From an uncultured Collinsella sp. (GTDB taxonomy: Bacteria; Actinomycetota; Coriobacteriia; Coriobacteriales; Coriobacteriaceae): a stretch of 64,000 nucleotides of DNA. Both the position numbers and the translations under genes were made by a program. A model generated the notes under the pieces. That model saw only the letters and a program-made list of their open reading frames with translations. It was not told the DNA's origin and did no database searches. Location: the NCBI GenBank assembly GCA_902495355.1, contig CABUWV010000002.1:1-64000 (forward strand), read 5' to 3'. Shown here one piece after another: positions 1 through 10,069 of this stretch. The first letter of the stretch is position 1. Each line of letters opens with the position of its first letter.

Positions 1-152
1 AACCGGACACACATTCTGTCCGAGCGGTTAAAAGCGGGCACGGAATTTAAACGGCTGAAAAAGGGGCATCGACCTGCGCCGATACCCCCAACGTGGACAC
101 ACATTTTGTCCTATAAGCCTCCGCGGTCGGCCCTTTGCGTTTGCCCAGATAA
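1..152. repeat. Gene-free window edge with two 17-nt dyads
   Basis: No gene is visible here. A 17-nt sequence, GGACACACATTCTGTCC, lies at 5-21 and returns with one change (C to T) at 95-111. Each copy is an imperfect palindrome with GGACA and TGTCC ends. The 90-nt spacing and the palindromic form could mean protein-binding sites or copies of an intergenic repeat. The window edge prevents seeing what lies to the left. Confidence 0.4.
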
Positions 153-189
153 AACCTGCCAAAACAAACCTGTCCCTTTTTGGCAGGTT
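153..189. terminator. Hairpin terminator after the rRNA methyltransferase
   Basis: The arms AACCTGCCAAAA (153-164) and TTTTGGCAGGTT (178-189) are perfectly complementary over 12 bp. A-rich and T-rich inner ends flank a 13-nt loop. The hairpin overlaps the stop codon of the minus-strand gene that follows and probably ends its transcript; it could work in both directions. Confidence 0.6.
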
Positions 190-1000
190 AGTGACGGTAC
201 TCGGCGATGATGAAGTCGATGTCAGTCTGAAGGGTATCGAGGTTTGCCAGGCGCTCTTTGTCGGCGGGGCGCGTGCGGTAGTAGTAGGGCGTCATCTGAA
301 ACACCGCCTCGATGTCGGCCTGCGTCTGAAGCGTAATATTCGCAGATACCCGCTGCGTTCCGACTAACTCGAGCTCGGTGGTCTTCGGCAGCTTCTCATC
401 GTTAAGGTACGGCGTGTCGTAGAGCACTTCCTTGAGCCCAAACAGATGACGAGCGCCCGGCACCACGGTGTAGAGCGAGCCCTCTGGCGCCAGCACGCGG
501 GCAAACTCACGCTCGTTAAAGGGAGCAAAGAGCTCGGTCACCATATCGAAGGCGCCATCGGCCACGGGGATGTCCTTCATGTTGGCCACGAAGTAGGTCG
601 CATCGCCGCGCTTGGCGGCCAGGCGCACCATTTCTTTGCCCAAATCAAACCCGTAAGCGTCCACGCCCTGCACCGCGCCCATGGCGCTGGTGTAGTAGCC
701 CTCGCCACAGCAAATATCGAGCAGCGTCATGGGACAGTTCGTAGACGCGGCACGTCCAGACACCCGCTCGCGCACCAGCTCAACCATCGCATCGCGCAAC
801 GGCGCATAGTAGCCGCGGTTCAGAAAGTCACGTCGGCTGCGCGCCTGCGACTTGGGATCGCCCATGGAATCGCCGCTCTTGGACGAGCGTAGGAGGTATA
901 GATAGCCCTCGCGCGCGCGGTCAAACCGGTGTCCGCCCGCGCATGCAGCACCGCGCTCATTGTCCGCCAACGGCTCATGGCAAACGGGACACAACAACAT
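188..1000 (-). CDS. RlmA-like 23S rRNA (guanine-N1)-methyltransferase
   Basis: The product has 270 residues, the usual size of the RlmA/TlrB family. These enzymes methylate N1 of a guanine in helix 35 of 23S rRNA using S-adenosylmethionine. Visible features are an N-terminal zinc site (C4, C7, C20, H24), an RNA-contact segment, and SAM motif I (DICCGEGYY, about residue 95). The start has an AAGGAG ribosome site 7 nt upstream. The gene stands alone and is followed by a hairpin. Family members differ in which base they modify (G745 or G748), and some give macrolide resistance, so the exact target base is not certain. Confidence 0.8.
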   Translation of the reverse strand: MLLCPVCHEPLADNERGAACAGGHRFDRAREGYLYLLRSSKSGDSMGDPKSQARSRRDFLNRGYYAPLRDAMVELVRERVSGRAASTNCPMTLLDICCGEGYYTSAMGAVQGVDAYGFDLGKEMVRLAAKRGDATYFVANMKDIPVADGAFDMVTELFAPFNEREFARVLAPEGSLYTVVPGARHLFGLKEVLYDTPYLNDEKLPKTTELELVGTQRVSANITLQTQADIEAVFQMTPYYYRTRPADKERLANLDTLQTDIDFIIAEYRH

Positions 1001-1056
1001 GGCAACTCCTTAGCGCGAACAACACAACGCCCACCATTGTCGCACGCCTTCCCCAC

Positions 1057-1114
1057 CTAGTCATTGGAGACGTTCTTGAATGACTAATCGTTTTAGAACG
1101 TCCCCAATGACTAG
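1057..1114. repeat. Intergenic dyad repeat, copy 1
   Basis: The arms at 1057-1076 and 1095-1114 are inverted copies of the AGAACGTCCCCAATGACTAG unit, with one mismatch. Between them is a further partial unit (TGACTAATCG). The same family occurs at 13349-13432 and 23467-23520. This copy lies in the divergent gap between the rRNA methyltransferase and the MATE gene, so it is not simply a terminator. Confidence 0.8.
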
Positions 1115-1178
1115 TCGATTAGGAGTATCATCGTCTGCGCAAATAGGCACGAAAGAGCATATTAGAGATTGAGAGCGT

Positions 1179-2561
1179 ATGGCTGATACCGCATCTAAGC
1201 ACATTGACATGACCACCGGCTCGCTGTGGCGCAATATTCCCCTGTTCGCCTTCCCCGTGGCCGCCACGAGCATCTTGGAGCAGCTGTCGAACCTCATCGC
1301 CACGGTCATCATCGGTAACTTCTCGGGCGACCAGGGAACCCTCGCCATGGCGGCGGTCGGCTCCAATGTTCCGCTTACCAGCCTTATGCTCAACCTGTTT
1401 ATTGGCATATCGCTTGGCTCCAACGTGGTCATCGCCAACGCTATCGGCCGCAACGATCAGAACATGGTCAAACGCGCCGTCCATACCTCGATTTTAATGG
1501 CGCTCGTGGGCTTTGTCGTCATCGCACTGGGCGAGATCTTTGCCGAGCCCATGCTCGCCGCGCTCAACGTTCCCGCCGAAACCATGCCGCTCGCTTCGCT
1601 CTACCTACGCGTCTTTTTGCTCAGCATGCCCTCAATCTTGCTCTACAACTTTGAAGCCGCAATCTTCCGCTCCGTCGGCATCACCCGCATGCCGCTGCAG
1701 GCGCTTGCCGTGTCCACCGTCCTCAACATTGGCCTGGACCTCATCTTTGTCCCCGTACTTCACTGGGGCGTCGCGGGCGTCGCCATCGCCACCGCCATCG
1801 CCTACACCGTCAGCGCCGCTACGCTCTTTATCCGCCTGCTCAAGACCGACTCCGTCATCCGCGTCACCCCACGCGACTTGGCTATCGACCCCGTCGCCCT
1901 CAAGCGCATCGTCAAGATCGGCCTGCCCGCCGGCATCCAAAGCGCTGTCTTCGCCGTCGCCAACATCATCATCCAGTCCGCCATCAACAGCCTGGGCACC
2001 GAGGTCATGGCAGCATCGAGCGCCGCCATGAGCCTGGAGTACGTGTGCTACAACCTGCTCAACAGCTTTAGCCAGGCGTGCACCACGTTTGTGGGACAAA
2101 ATCACGGTGCTCGCCAGATCGACCGCTGCACCAAGACGCTCAAGGTCTGCCTGGTCGAAGGCGGTATCGTTGCACTCACCACGATCATCGTTATTGTCGG
2201 CCTGGGGCACGAGATTTTGTCGCTCTTTAACAGCGACCCCAACATCGTCTCGATCGGCTATATCCGCGTATGTTCGATTTTCCCGGCGTACGCCTTTAGC
2301 ATGTTCTACGAAAACATGTCCGGCTACCTGCGCGGCTTTGGCATCTCGCTCATGCCCGCCCTCATCACCATGATTTGCGTCTGCGGCATTCGCTTCTACT
2401 GGGTGTTCTGCGTGTTCCCGCACTTCCGCACCTTTGCGAACATCATGATGGTTTACCCCATCAGCCTGGGCACCACGGCGTTCTTTATGGTCGTGGCGGT
2501 ATTACTCTGCCACCCGGCACGCACCTATCGCGCCACCAAAGCCAAAGCGACAGCCCGCTAA
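1179..2561 (+). CDS. MATE family efflux transporter
   Basis: This is a 460-residue integral membrane protein with about twelve hydrophobic segments in two similar halves, the size and arrangement of MATE (NorM/DinF) transporters. These export cationic drugs or metabolites in exchange for Na+ or H+. The N-terminal stretch (SLWRNIPLFAFPVAATSILE) and the repeat of a similar helix-loop pattern after residue 230 (KIGLPAGIQSAVFAVANIII) fit the family. The gene starts at an ATG after a weak GAGAG ribosome site. It sits alone between a dyad repeat and a convergent LysR gene. The substrate cannot be read from sequence. Confidence 0.88.
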   Translation: MADTASKHIDMTTGSLWRNIPLFAFPVAATSILEQLSNLIATVIIGNFSGDQGTLAMAAVGSNVPLTSLMLNLFIGISLGSNVVIANAIGRNDQNMVKRAVHTSILMALVGFVVIALGEIFAEPMLAALNVPAETMPLASLYLRVFLLSMPSILLYNFEAAIFRSVGITRMPLQALAVSTVLNIGLDLIFVPVLHWGVAGVAIATAIAYTVSAATLFIRLLKTDSVIRVTPRDLAIDPVALKRIVKIGLPAGIQSAVFAVANIIIQSAINSLGTEVMAASSAAMSLEYVCYNLLNSFSQACTTFVGQNHGARQIDRCTKTLKVCLVEGGIVALTTIIVIVGLGHEILSLFNSDPNIVSIGYIRVCSIFPAYAFSMFYENMSGYLRGFGISLMPALITMICVCGIRFYWVFCVFPHFRTFANIMMVYPISLGTTAFFMVVAVLLCHPARTYRATKAKATAR

Positions 2562-2588
2562 ACGCCGCACTCAACGCCACGCCAGTCA

Positions 2589-3455
2589 TTAATTGACAAT
2601 ATGCGAGCTCATATAGTCGATAAAGCGCCTCGTGGCGATGGGCATGGTGTCCCAGCTGCGCCAGGCGGCCACCACGTCGCGCGAGGGGGCATGCACGATG
2701 GGACGTACGCGAATATCGGCCCGCATGCCCTCCACAGTACGACGGTAGAGCATGCTCACGCCCAGGCCCTCCTCCACCATCGCCATGATGGTGTAGTCGT
2801 CGGTCACCTCGCTCGTCACGTGCGGCGACAGCCCATGCGCCGCGAATGCATCGAGCACCAGACTCTGTTCGCCCTCATCCAACAGTACAAACGGCTCGGA
2901 CGCCAGGTCGGCGAGCGTCACCTTTTCCTTTGCCGCCAGCGGATGCGCGGCCGGCAACAATGCCACCAACTCGTCGTGATAGACCACGCGCTTCTCGAGC
3001 CCAGCGGTAAATCCGCGCGCCGTAAAGCAAAAGTCAACCACGCCATCGTGCACCCACTGGGCGTTGCGCGTGTAATCGCCCTGCTTGAGGGTAAAGTGCA
3101 CGCCCGGGTGCAGCGCACCAAAGTCGCGAATCACGCGCGGCAATACGGTGCGGCTCACGTTGGTAAACGTCGCGATACGAATATCCGTCGAGGAGAGCCC
3201 CAGCAACTCCTGACGTTTGCCCTCAAGCTCGGCCTCGGCGGTCACAATCTGGCGCAGGTACGGCAGATATTGTTTACCGTCGCGCGTAAGCGAAACGCCC
3301 TGCTTACCGCGCTCGATAAGTGTGGTGCCCAGCTCGCGCTCGAGCGCCTTGACGGCCTGGCTCACCGCACTTTGCGTATAGCCCAGCTCGTCCGCCGCAC
3401 CCTTAAGACTGCCGCGATCGACCACCATACAAACAATCTGATACCGCGATGCCAT
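2589..3455 (-). CDS. LysR family transcriptional regulator
   Basis: The protein has 288 residues. An N-terminal winged helix-turn-helix (residues about 1-60, with the LysR signature GYTQSAVSQAVKALERELG) is followed by a periplasmic-binding-like effector domain. GGAGG lies 5 nt before the ATG. The gene is divergent from the EamA transporter that starts 158 bp away, the classic layout in which a LysR protein controls its neighbour, so the transporter gene is the likely target (inference). The ligand is unknown. Confidence 0.88.
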   Translation of the reverse strand: MASRYQIVCMVVDRGSLKGAADELGYTQSAVSQAVKALERELGTTLIERGKQGVSLTRDGKQYLPYLRQIVTAEAELEGKRQELLGLSSTDIRIATFTNVSRTVLPRVIRDFGALHPGVHFTLKQGDYTRNAQWVHDGVVDFCFTARGFTAGLEKRVVYHDELVALLPAAHPLAAKEKVTLADLASEPFVLLDEGEQSLVLDAFAAHGLSPHVTSEVTDDYTIMAMVEEGLGVSMLYRRTVEGMRADIRVRPIVHAPSRDVVAAWRSWDTMPIATRRFIDYMSSHIVN

Positions 3456-3613
3456 CGTGCCTCCACATCAATGCAGCCGTAAAACGTTTTGCCAGGGCTT
3501 TTCGTGCCTACTTTAGCATTTCTTAATCATACTGAAGATACATTCGCTTTACTACATCCAAATCTGGGAGCAGAATCCTTTTTACGAAACCGTTCTGTAA
3601 CAAAAGGAGTCCC

Positions 3614-4516
3614 ATGGACCGCAAAAAAGCAATCGCGCTCTCATTTTCCGTTCCCGTCGCATGGGGCTTTTCGTACCCCCTCATGAAGATCGGCATGGAC
3701 AGCATGAACGCCACGAGCATCGTCGCGCTACGCTGCATCATCGCCTTTGTGGTCTGCCTACTGCTCTTCCACAAGCACGCGTTGCGCATCAACCGCGACC
3801 TTATGGTCCGTGCCGCCATCATCGGCGCCGTTATGGCAACCGAGCTCACCTGCATGTGCCTGGGCTCCAGCCTCACCTCCGCCTCCACCGCCGGCTTTTT
3901 GCAGAGCCTGACGGTCGTGATCGTGCCGTTTGCCAACGCCGCCCTGCTGCGTCGCGCCCCCGAGCGCAAAGTGCTCGTCGGCACCGCCATCGTCACCTGC
4001 GGTATGTTGCTGCTCTCGGGCGCAGACTTTACCAGCCTGAATCCCGGCGCGATCATCATGCTGCTCTCGGCCTTTGTCTACGCCGGACACATCATTGTCG
4101 CCAAGCGCTTTGTCGAAGAAGTCGACCCGCTGTCCCTGGGCGTTTGGCAGCTGGGCTTTGGCGGCCTGTTCTCGGGCATCGCCGCATTCACCTTTGGCGG
4201 CTTCACGCTTCCCAGCACGCCCAGCGAGATCGTGGTCGTCGTCGCGCTCGCGCTCATCTGCTCTGCTTACGGCTTTATCACCCAGACGCTCGTGCAGCCC
4301 CACGTGCCCGCCGAGACCACCGGCTTTGCCTTCTCGCTCGAGCCGGTCTGCTCCGCCGTCTTCTCGTTTTTCCTGGTCGGCGAGGTCCTGAGCCCCATCG
4401 CCTTCTTTGGCGCCGCCCTCATCCTCACCGGCGTCATGGTGGCAACCGTCGAGCTTCCGCGCCTCCGCGCACATGGACAAGCTCGCATGGCAGGAGCGCC
4501 CGAGCACGTCTCGTAG
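3614..4516 (+). CDS. EamA/DMT family transporter
   Basis: This 300-residue membrane protein has ten predicted helices built from two EamA repeats, typical of the drug/metabolite transporter superfamily, which exports amino acids, purines or related metabolites. The first helix (IALSFSVPVAWGFSYPLMKI) and the second-repeat helix (GFAFSLEPVCSAVFSFFLVG) carry the family pattern. AAAGGAG precedes the ATG by about 6 nt. It is transcribed away from the LysR gene on its left, which probably regulates it. The substrate is not predictable. Confidence 0.85.
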   Translation: MDRKKAIALSFSVPVAWGFSYPLMKIGMDSMNATSIVALRCIIAFVVCLLLFHKHALRINRDLMVRAAIIGAVMATELTCMCLGSSLTSASTAGFLQSLTVVIVPFANAALLRRAPERKVLVGTAIVTCGMLLLSGADFTSLNPGAIIMLLSAFVYAGHIIVAKRFVEEVDPLSLGVWQLGFGGLFSGIAAFTFGGFTLPSTPSEIVVVVALALICSAYGFITQTLVQPHVPAETTGFAFSLEPVCSAVFSFFLVGEVLSPIAFFGAALILTGVMVATVELPRLRAHGQARMAGAPEHVS

Positions 4517-4604
4517 ACCCTACTCTTCATACAGCCGTGGCATAAAGGCAACCGGTGCGCCTTTACAATAGATTCCGACAGAGCATCTGACGTAAAGGAG
4601 CCCC

Positions 4605-5330
4605 ATGGACGCCGCGACCCGCGACCGCAACATAGCAACTTGGTTGGGCGATGCGCCGCAGCCGGTACGTGACACTACGAACCAGTTGCTCGAGCGCATC
4701 GCCCTTTTGCGTGCCGAGCAGACCATCTACCCGGCACAAGACGACATCCTCAATGCCCTCGCCTACACACCGGCCGACCAGGTCAAAGTTGTCATCTTGG
4801 GTCAAGACCCCTATCACGGACCCAACCAGGCCATGGGACTGTCGTTCTCGGTCCCCGCGACGCAAACCAAGTTGCCGCCGAGCCTGCGCAACATCTACAA
4901 GGAACTCAATGCCGATTTGGGCTACCCCATTCCCGTCACAGGAGATCTAACGCCATGGGCACAACAGGGCGTCCTGCTTCTCAACACTACGCTCACCGTG
5001 CGCGAACACGCCGCGAACTCGCACGCCAAACTAGGCTGGAGCACCCTGACCGACTATGTTATCGAACGCTGCTGCCAGCTGCCCCAACCGGTAGTCTTTT
5101 TGGCATGGGGTCGCTTTGCCCAGCAGATGGTTGAGGGCAAGCTCGTCGCAACTGGTGCGGGCAAGGCAACCGGCAAGTTCTGCCTGGCCTCTACGCACCC
5201 CTCGCCGCTTTCGGCTAACCGTGCCACGGCAGAACTCCCCGCCTTTATGGGGTCGCGCCCCTTCTCGGCAGCCAATCGGCTACTCGAACAGCACGGCTCG
5301 ACCCCCGTCAACTGGACTTGCCTCGGCTAA
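4605..5330 (+). CDS. ung: Uracil-DNA glycosylase (family 1)
   Basis: This 241-residue enzyme removes uracil from DNA, the first step of base excision repair. The water-activating motif GQDPYHGPNQAMGLSFSVP has its aspartate at about residue 68. The uracil-binding LLNTTLTVR segment follows, and the C-terminal HPSPLSANR loop carries the catalytic histidine. Length matches family-1 UDGs. An AAAGGAG site precedes the ATG at a normal distance, and a strong hairpin follows the stop codon. Confidence 0.96.
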   Translation: MDAATRDRNIATWLGDAPQPVRDTTNQLLERIALLRAEQTIYPAQDDILNALAYTPADQVKVVILGQDPYHGPNQAMGLSFSVPATQTKLPPSLRNIYKELNADLGYPIPVTGDLTPWAQQGVLLLNTTLTVREHAANSHAKLGWSTLTDYVIERCCQLPQPVVFLAWGRFAQQMVEGKLVATGAGKATGKFCLASTHPSPLSANRATAELPAFMGSRPFSAANRLLEQHGSTPVNWTCLG

Positions 5331-5344
5331 AAATCGATACATCA

Positions 5345-5384
5345 AAAACGCGCCCGACGGCAATCTTGCCATCGGGCGCGTTTT
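5345..5384. terminator. Bidirectional terminator between ung and the SDR gene
   Basis: The arms at 5345-5363 and 5366-5384 pair over 19 bp with one mismatch. The stem is GC-rich, has four A on the left and four T on the right, and a two-base loop. It lies between converging genes and can act on both strands. Confidence 0.88.
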
Positions 5385-5385
5385 G

Positions 5386-6066
5386 TTACTCGGGCCAGAT
5401 AAACTGGGTGCGGCCGGCCTCGCCACCATCGATCAGCAGACTCTGTCCGGTCATAAACCGGTTGGTCACGCCCACAAAGTAGATCCACTCGGCGATTTCT
5501 TGGGCGGTGGCCCAGCGCTTAAGCGGCGTGAGCTCCATAATCTGGTTCCACAGGTGTTCGTCTTCCATCACGCAACGGTTGAGCGGCGTGATAACGCCAC
5601 CCGGGTCCACACTGTTGGCGATGGCCTGCGGCGCCAGGCGGTTTGCAAGGTTTTTGGTGTAGGCGATAACGCCGCCCTTGCTGGCAGCATAGGCGGGAAA
5701 CTCCGATCCCGTATGTCCGCTCGCCGACCCCACATTGACCACGGATTCGATAGCCGGCGCCGGCTTGGCGGCAAGCCCCTCCCCCACAAAGGCGTAGCGC
5801 TCGGTCACGTTGATGGTGCCACACAGGTTGGCGGCGATGTCGTCAGCCGAATCCTGCACACCGGCAACGTTCACGATTACCTGGGGTTCAAGGTCGTCCG
5901 GAAACGCGTCCGGCTTGCGGACATCAACGATCAGATGGCGGTAGCGCTCGTGTTCGATCGCCGCCGGCAGCAGATCAAAACCCACGACCTCGTGGCCCTC
6001 GTCCAAAAAGCGCTGCACGCACGCGGCTCCGATACCGCCCGAAGCGCCCGTGATCAAAACCCGCAT
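5386..6066 (-). CDS. SDR family NAD(P)-dependent oxidoreductase
   Basis: The protein has 226 residues with the classical short-chain dehydrogenase layout. TGASGGIG (about residues 6-13) binds NAD(P). An NVAG stretch comes next, then the serine of NVGSASGHTG and the catalytic Tyr/Lys pair in YAASKGG (about residue 127). It resembles 3-oxoacyl-ACP reductase or 3-hydroxysteroid dehydrogenase-type members; the substrate is open, though a steroid or bile acid role is possible for a gut organism (inference). It lies 9 nt after the VUT gene on the same strand and is probably co-transcribed with it. Confidence 0.82.
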   Translation of the reverse strand: MRVLITGASGGIGAACVQRFLDEGHEVVGFDLLPAAIEHERYRHLIVDVRKPDAFPDDLEPQVIVNVAGVQDSADDIAANLCGTINVTERYAFVGEGLAAKPAPAIESVVNVGSASGHTGSEFPAYAASKGGVIAYTKNLANRLAPQAIANSVDPGGVITPLNRCVMEDEHLWNQIMELTPLKRWATAQEIAEWIYFVGVTNRFMTGQSLLIDGGEAGRTQFIWPE

Positions 6067-6075
6067 ACTTGCTCC

Positions 6076-6798
6076 TTAGGCGGTTGCGTGGCGCTCGAGG
6101 TACTCGGCGCCCACGTTCTCGCGCTCCCAGCCGCGCACGACCTTGTAGCCCACGGGGCTCAGGAAGACCTCGCACAGCAGCTCGGCGACGGCACCCGTCA
6201 GCGAGCACATAAGGACCTGTACCCAGGTCCAACCAAAGAACGTGTGGCTTACCACAATGGCAAAGACCAGGTTGTCGATAAACTGGCCAACGCCCGTGGA
6301 CACATAGGAGCGGAAGGCAAAGCTCGCAAAGTTATTCTTTTTGAGCATACGGCCGAGCGACTGGTTGAGCGTGGAGTTAACCACGGCAGAAACGAGCATT
6401 GCCAGCGAAGAGCCCAGCACCACGTACCAGGTGCCGCCGATGGTGGCGTTAAGGGCATTGTTGACCTCGATCATGCCCGTATCGTAGTACGCGCCCCACA
6501 TGCCGGGCGTGAGCGAGCACGCCCAAAAGCACAGGCTCACGGCAAGGTTGACCGCCAGTGCGAGGATAGAGATTTTGATGGATGCCTTGGCGCCAAAGCG
6601 CTTGCAGATCATGTCCTGGCACAAAAACGAAACCCAGCTCACCACAAAGCCGCAATCGAGTGCCAGATACGGCAGGCTGATGAGCTCTTTGTTGGCCAGC
6701 AGGTTCATCATGATGACGCTCACGAAAAACAGCGAAACCGTTGCCGCGGGAATGCTCCGCAACAGGACCTTGTAGTCCTCCATGACCTTCTTGATCAT
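6076..6798 (-). CDS. VUT family (YhhQ-like) putative queuosine precursor transporter
   Basis: This 240-residue membrane protein of about six helices belongs to the VUT/YhhQ family, whose Escherichia coli member imports queuosine precursors such as preQ0 and preQ1. The order of helices (ISLPYLALDCGFVVSWVSFL, then a KRFGAKASIKISILAL loop) fits the family. AAGGAG stands 6 nt before the ATG. It is the first gene of a two-gene unit with the SDR gene. The leader can fold into a hairpin with an A-rich tail that resembles a preQ1 riboswitch, described separately. Confidence 0.75.
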   Translation of the reverse strand: MIKKVMEDYKVLLRSIPAATVSLFFVSVIMMNLLANKELISLPYLALDCGFVVSWVSFLCQDMICKRFGAKASIKISILALAVNLAVSLCFWACSLTPGMWGAYYDTGMIEVNNALNATIGGTWYVVLGSSLAMLVSAVVNSTLNQSLGRMLKKNNFASFAFRSYVSTGVGQFIDNLVFAIVVSHTFFGWTWVQVLMCSLTGAVAELLCEVFLSPVGYKVVRGWERENVGAEYLERHATA

Positions 6799-6807
6799 TA
6801 TGTACTC

Positions 6808-6853
6808 CTTTGGTTTTAGGTTTAACGAGCAGGATATCGGACCCGAACTGCTC
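6808..6853 (-). promoter_or_regulatory. Candidate preQ1-like leader element of the VUT gene
   Basis: Read on the minus strand, a 6-bp stem (GAGCAG at 6848-6853 with CTGCTC at 6827-6832) closes a 15-nt loop beginning TTCGGGTCC. It is followed by an A-rich tail, GTTAAACCTAAAACC, that runs into the ribosome site. Loop GGT could pair with tail ACC to give an H-type pseudoknot covering the start region. That layout is known for preQ1-I riboswitches in front of VUT-type transporter genes. The base identities do not match the consensus closely, so this is only a candidate. Confidence 0.3.
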
Positions 6854-6915
6854 GGACGCCCCGGTCTTGAGACGACGGTGGGTATGATAGCCGCTCACAC
6901 GGCATCAGGCAAGCA

Positions 6916-6951
6916 ATCGGCGCGGCAGCCCCGCAGGGCCACCGCGCCGAT
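6916..6951 (-). terminator. Terminator of prfC
   Basis: ATCGGCGCGG (6916-6925) and CCGCGCCGAT (6942-6951) form a 10-bp GC-rich stem just past the prfC stop codon. There is no long U tract, so it may be a weak or Rho-assisted terminator. Confidence 0.6.
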
Positions 6952-6954
6952 GCG

Positions 6955-8568
<1,614 letters not shown>

Positions 8569-8705
8569 GCGGATCCTTTCTTGCATTGAGTGCATTACGT
8601 CGTTGTAACCGCACTATTGTAGCCGCGAAATCCCGCTCTAGAGCGCCTATCAGGACAAATTCATCAGTTGGGGCCTGGGTAGCCGGCCCAATCCGTATTT
8701 ACCTC

Positions 8706-8756
8706 TTGCATAACTGTGCATAGTGTATATATACTGTGCTTACCGGTTATATACAC
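8706..8756 (+). promoter_or_regulatory. Promoter and candidate operator of the GntR-ABC operon
   Basis: TTGCAT (8706-8711) and TATATA (8728-8733) are 16 nt apart, a plausible sigma-A type promoter. The AT palindrome AGTGTATATATACTGT (8722-8737) overlaps the -10 box. A related half, GTTATATACAC, lies at 8746-8756 close to the expected transcription start. YtrA-type GntR proteins usually repress their own ABC operon from such sites, so these are likely operators (inference). Confidence 0.5.
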
Positions 8757-8783
8757 GTGTAGCCCAACAGCTAAGGAGCCGCT

Positions 8784-9164
8784 GTGGACATCATCCTATC
8801 CAATTCGAGCGACAAGCCCATCTACGAGCAGATAACCTCGCAAGTCAAAGCTCAGATCTTATCGGGCACGCTCGCTGCGGGAGCCAAACTCCCCAGCATC
8901 CGTGCACTCGCGAGCGATCTTGGCGTGAGCGTCATCACCACCAAGCGCGCCTACGCCGACCTGGAGCAACTCGGGTTTATCTACACCGTGCAGGGCAAGG
9001 GCTGTTTTGTCGCCGAGGGCAACCAGGAGCTTTTGCGCGAAAACCAGCTCTGCCATATCGAAGAGCTGCTTGCGAAAGCGGCGAGCCAAGCCGAAACCCT
9101 GGGCGTCACGCGCGACAAACTGCACGAGATGCTCGACCTGGTAGCCCCCGAAACCATGCAGTAG
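8784..9164 (+). CDS. GntR family (YtrA-type) transcriptional regulator
   Basis: The 126-residue protein consists of a GntR winged helix (residues about 8-78, DKPIYEQITSQVKAQILSGT and the recognition helix around SVITTKRAYADLEQLG) and a short helical tail for dimerisation. That length is typical of the YtrA subfamily, which lacks a large ligand domain and regulates adjacent ABC transporter genes. AAGGAG precedes the start by 7 nt. The ATPase gene begins 23 nt after its stop, so the three genes probably form one operon that responds to cell-envelope or antibiotic stress (inference). Confidence 0.88.
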   Translation: MDIILSNSSDKPIYEQITSQVKAQILSGTLAAGAKLPSIRALASDLGVSVITTKRAYADLEQLGFIYTVQGKGCFVAEGNQELLRENQLCHIEELLAKAASQAETLGVTRDKLHEMLDLVAPETMQ

Positions 9165-9187
9165 CCATCTGCAAGAAAGGCTATACC

Positions 9188-10069
9188 ATGCAAAACTTGT
9201 TAGAACTCAAAGGTGTCTCACGCCGCGTGAGCGACCGTTTTTCGCTGCGTGATGTCACGTTCGCCGTGGAGCCCGGCCAGATTGTTGGCTTTGTGGGCGC
9301 TAACGGTGCCGGCAAGACAACGACCATTCGCGCCGCGCTCGGGCTTATCAAGCTCGATGCCGGCGAGGTGCGCCTGTTTGGGCAGCGCTGTGGCGCCGAC
9401 GCGCCCGATGAGACACAGCGCTGCCTGCGCTCCCGCGTCGGTCTCGTCCTGGACACATGCCCCTTCCCTTCAACGCTCAAGGTGGGCCAGATCGAGGCAC
9501 TCGTAGGCCAGGCGTACCCCACGTGGGACCGCAAAACGTTCGCCGGATTCATCGACCGATTTGGCCTCGATCCCAAGACAAAGGTCAAGGACCTCTCCCG
9601 CGGCATGGGCATGAAACTGCAGCTTGCCTGTGCACTCAGCCATAATGCCAAGCTACTCCTTTTGGACGAAGCCACCGCGGGCCTCGATCCCATGGCGCGC
9701 GAGGAACTGCTCGATGAGCTGCTTGCTTTTGTCGCCGACGGCCAGCACAGCGTGCTGCTCTCGAGCCACATTACGTCCGACCTCGATCGCGCCGCCGACC
9801 GCGTCATCTGCATCGATAACGGCTCGATTGTGTTTGACCTGCCGCGCGAGGACATTACCGACCGAGCCGGCATCGCCCACTGCACCCAAGCGCAGGCCGC
9901 CGAGCTTATGGCTTGCGTCGAAGGTGCCCATGCCGCCCGCCACGCCTACAGCGTGGACGTGCTCGTGCCCAACCGTCGCGAAACGCTCGAGGCCTTTCCC
10001 GAGATTCCCTGCGATCGGGTAACCATTGACGACTATCTTCGCCTCACGCTGAAAGGGGCTTCAAAATGA
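9188..10069 (+). CDS. ABC transporter ATP-binding protein (YtrB-like)
   Basis: The 293-residue ATPase shows Walker A GANGAGKTTTIRA (about residues 37-49), signature LSRGMGMKLQLACAL, Walker B LLLLDEATAGLD and the switch histidine in LLSSHI. I use the ATG at 9188, which has an AAAGG ribosome site. It overlaps the permease gene by 4 nt (ATGA), so the two are translationally coupled. It energises the membrane protein that follows; the substrate is unknown, but GntR(YtrA)-linked exporters often act in envelope stress. Confidence 0.9.
   Translation: MQNLLELKGVSRRVSDRFSLRDVTFAVEPGQIVGFVGANGAGKTTTIRAALGLIKLDAGEVRLFGQRCGADAPDETQRCLRSRVGLVLDTCPFPSTLKVGQIEALVGQAYPTWDRKTFAGFIDRFGLDPKTKVKDLSRGMGMKLQLACALSHNAKLLLLDEATAGLDPMAREELLDELLAFVADGQHSVLLSSHITSDLDRAADRVICIDNGSIVFDLPREDITDRAGIAHCTQAQAAELMACVEGAHAARHAYSVDVLVPNRRETLEAFPEIPCDRVTIDDYLRLTLKGASK

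Noticed and set aside
5116..6819. 567-codon open frame on the plus strand
   Set aside because: It crosses the end of ung, a terminator, and two minus-strand genes with clear families; composition is that of an antisense shadow.
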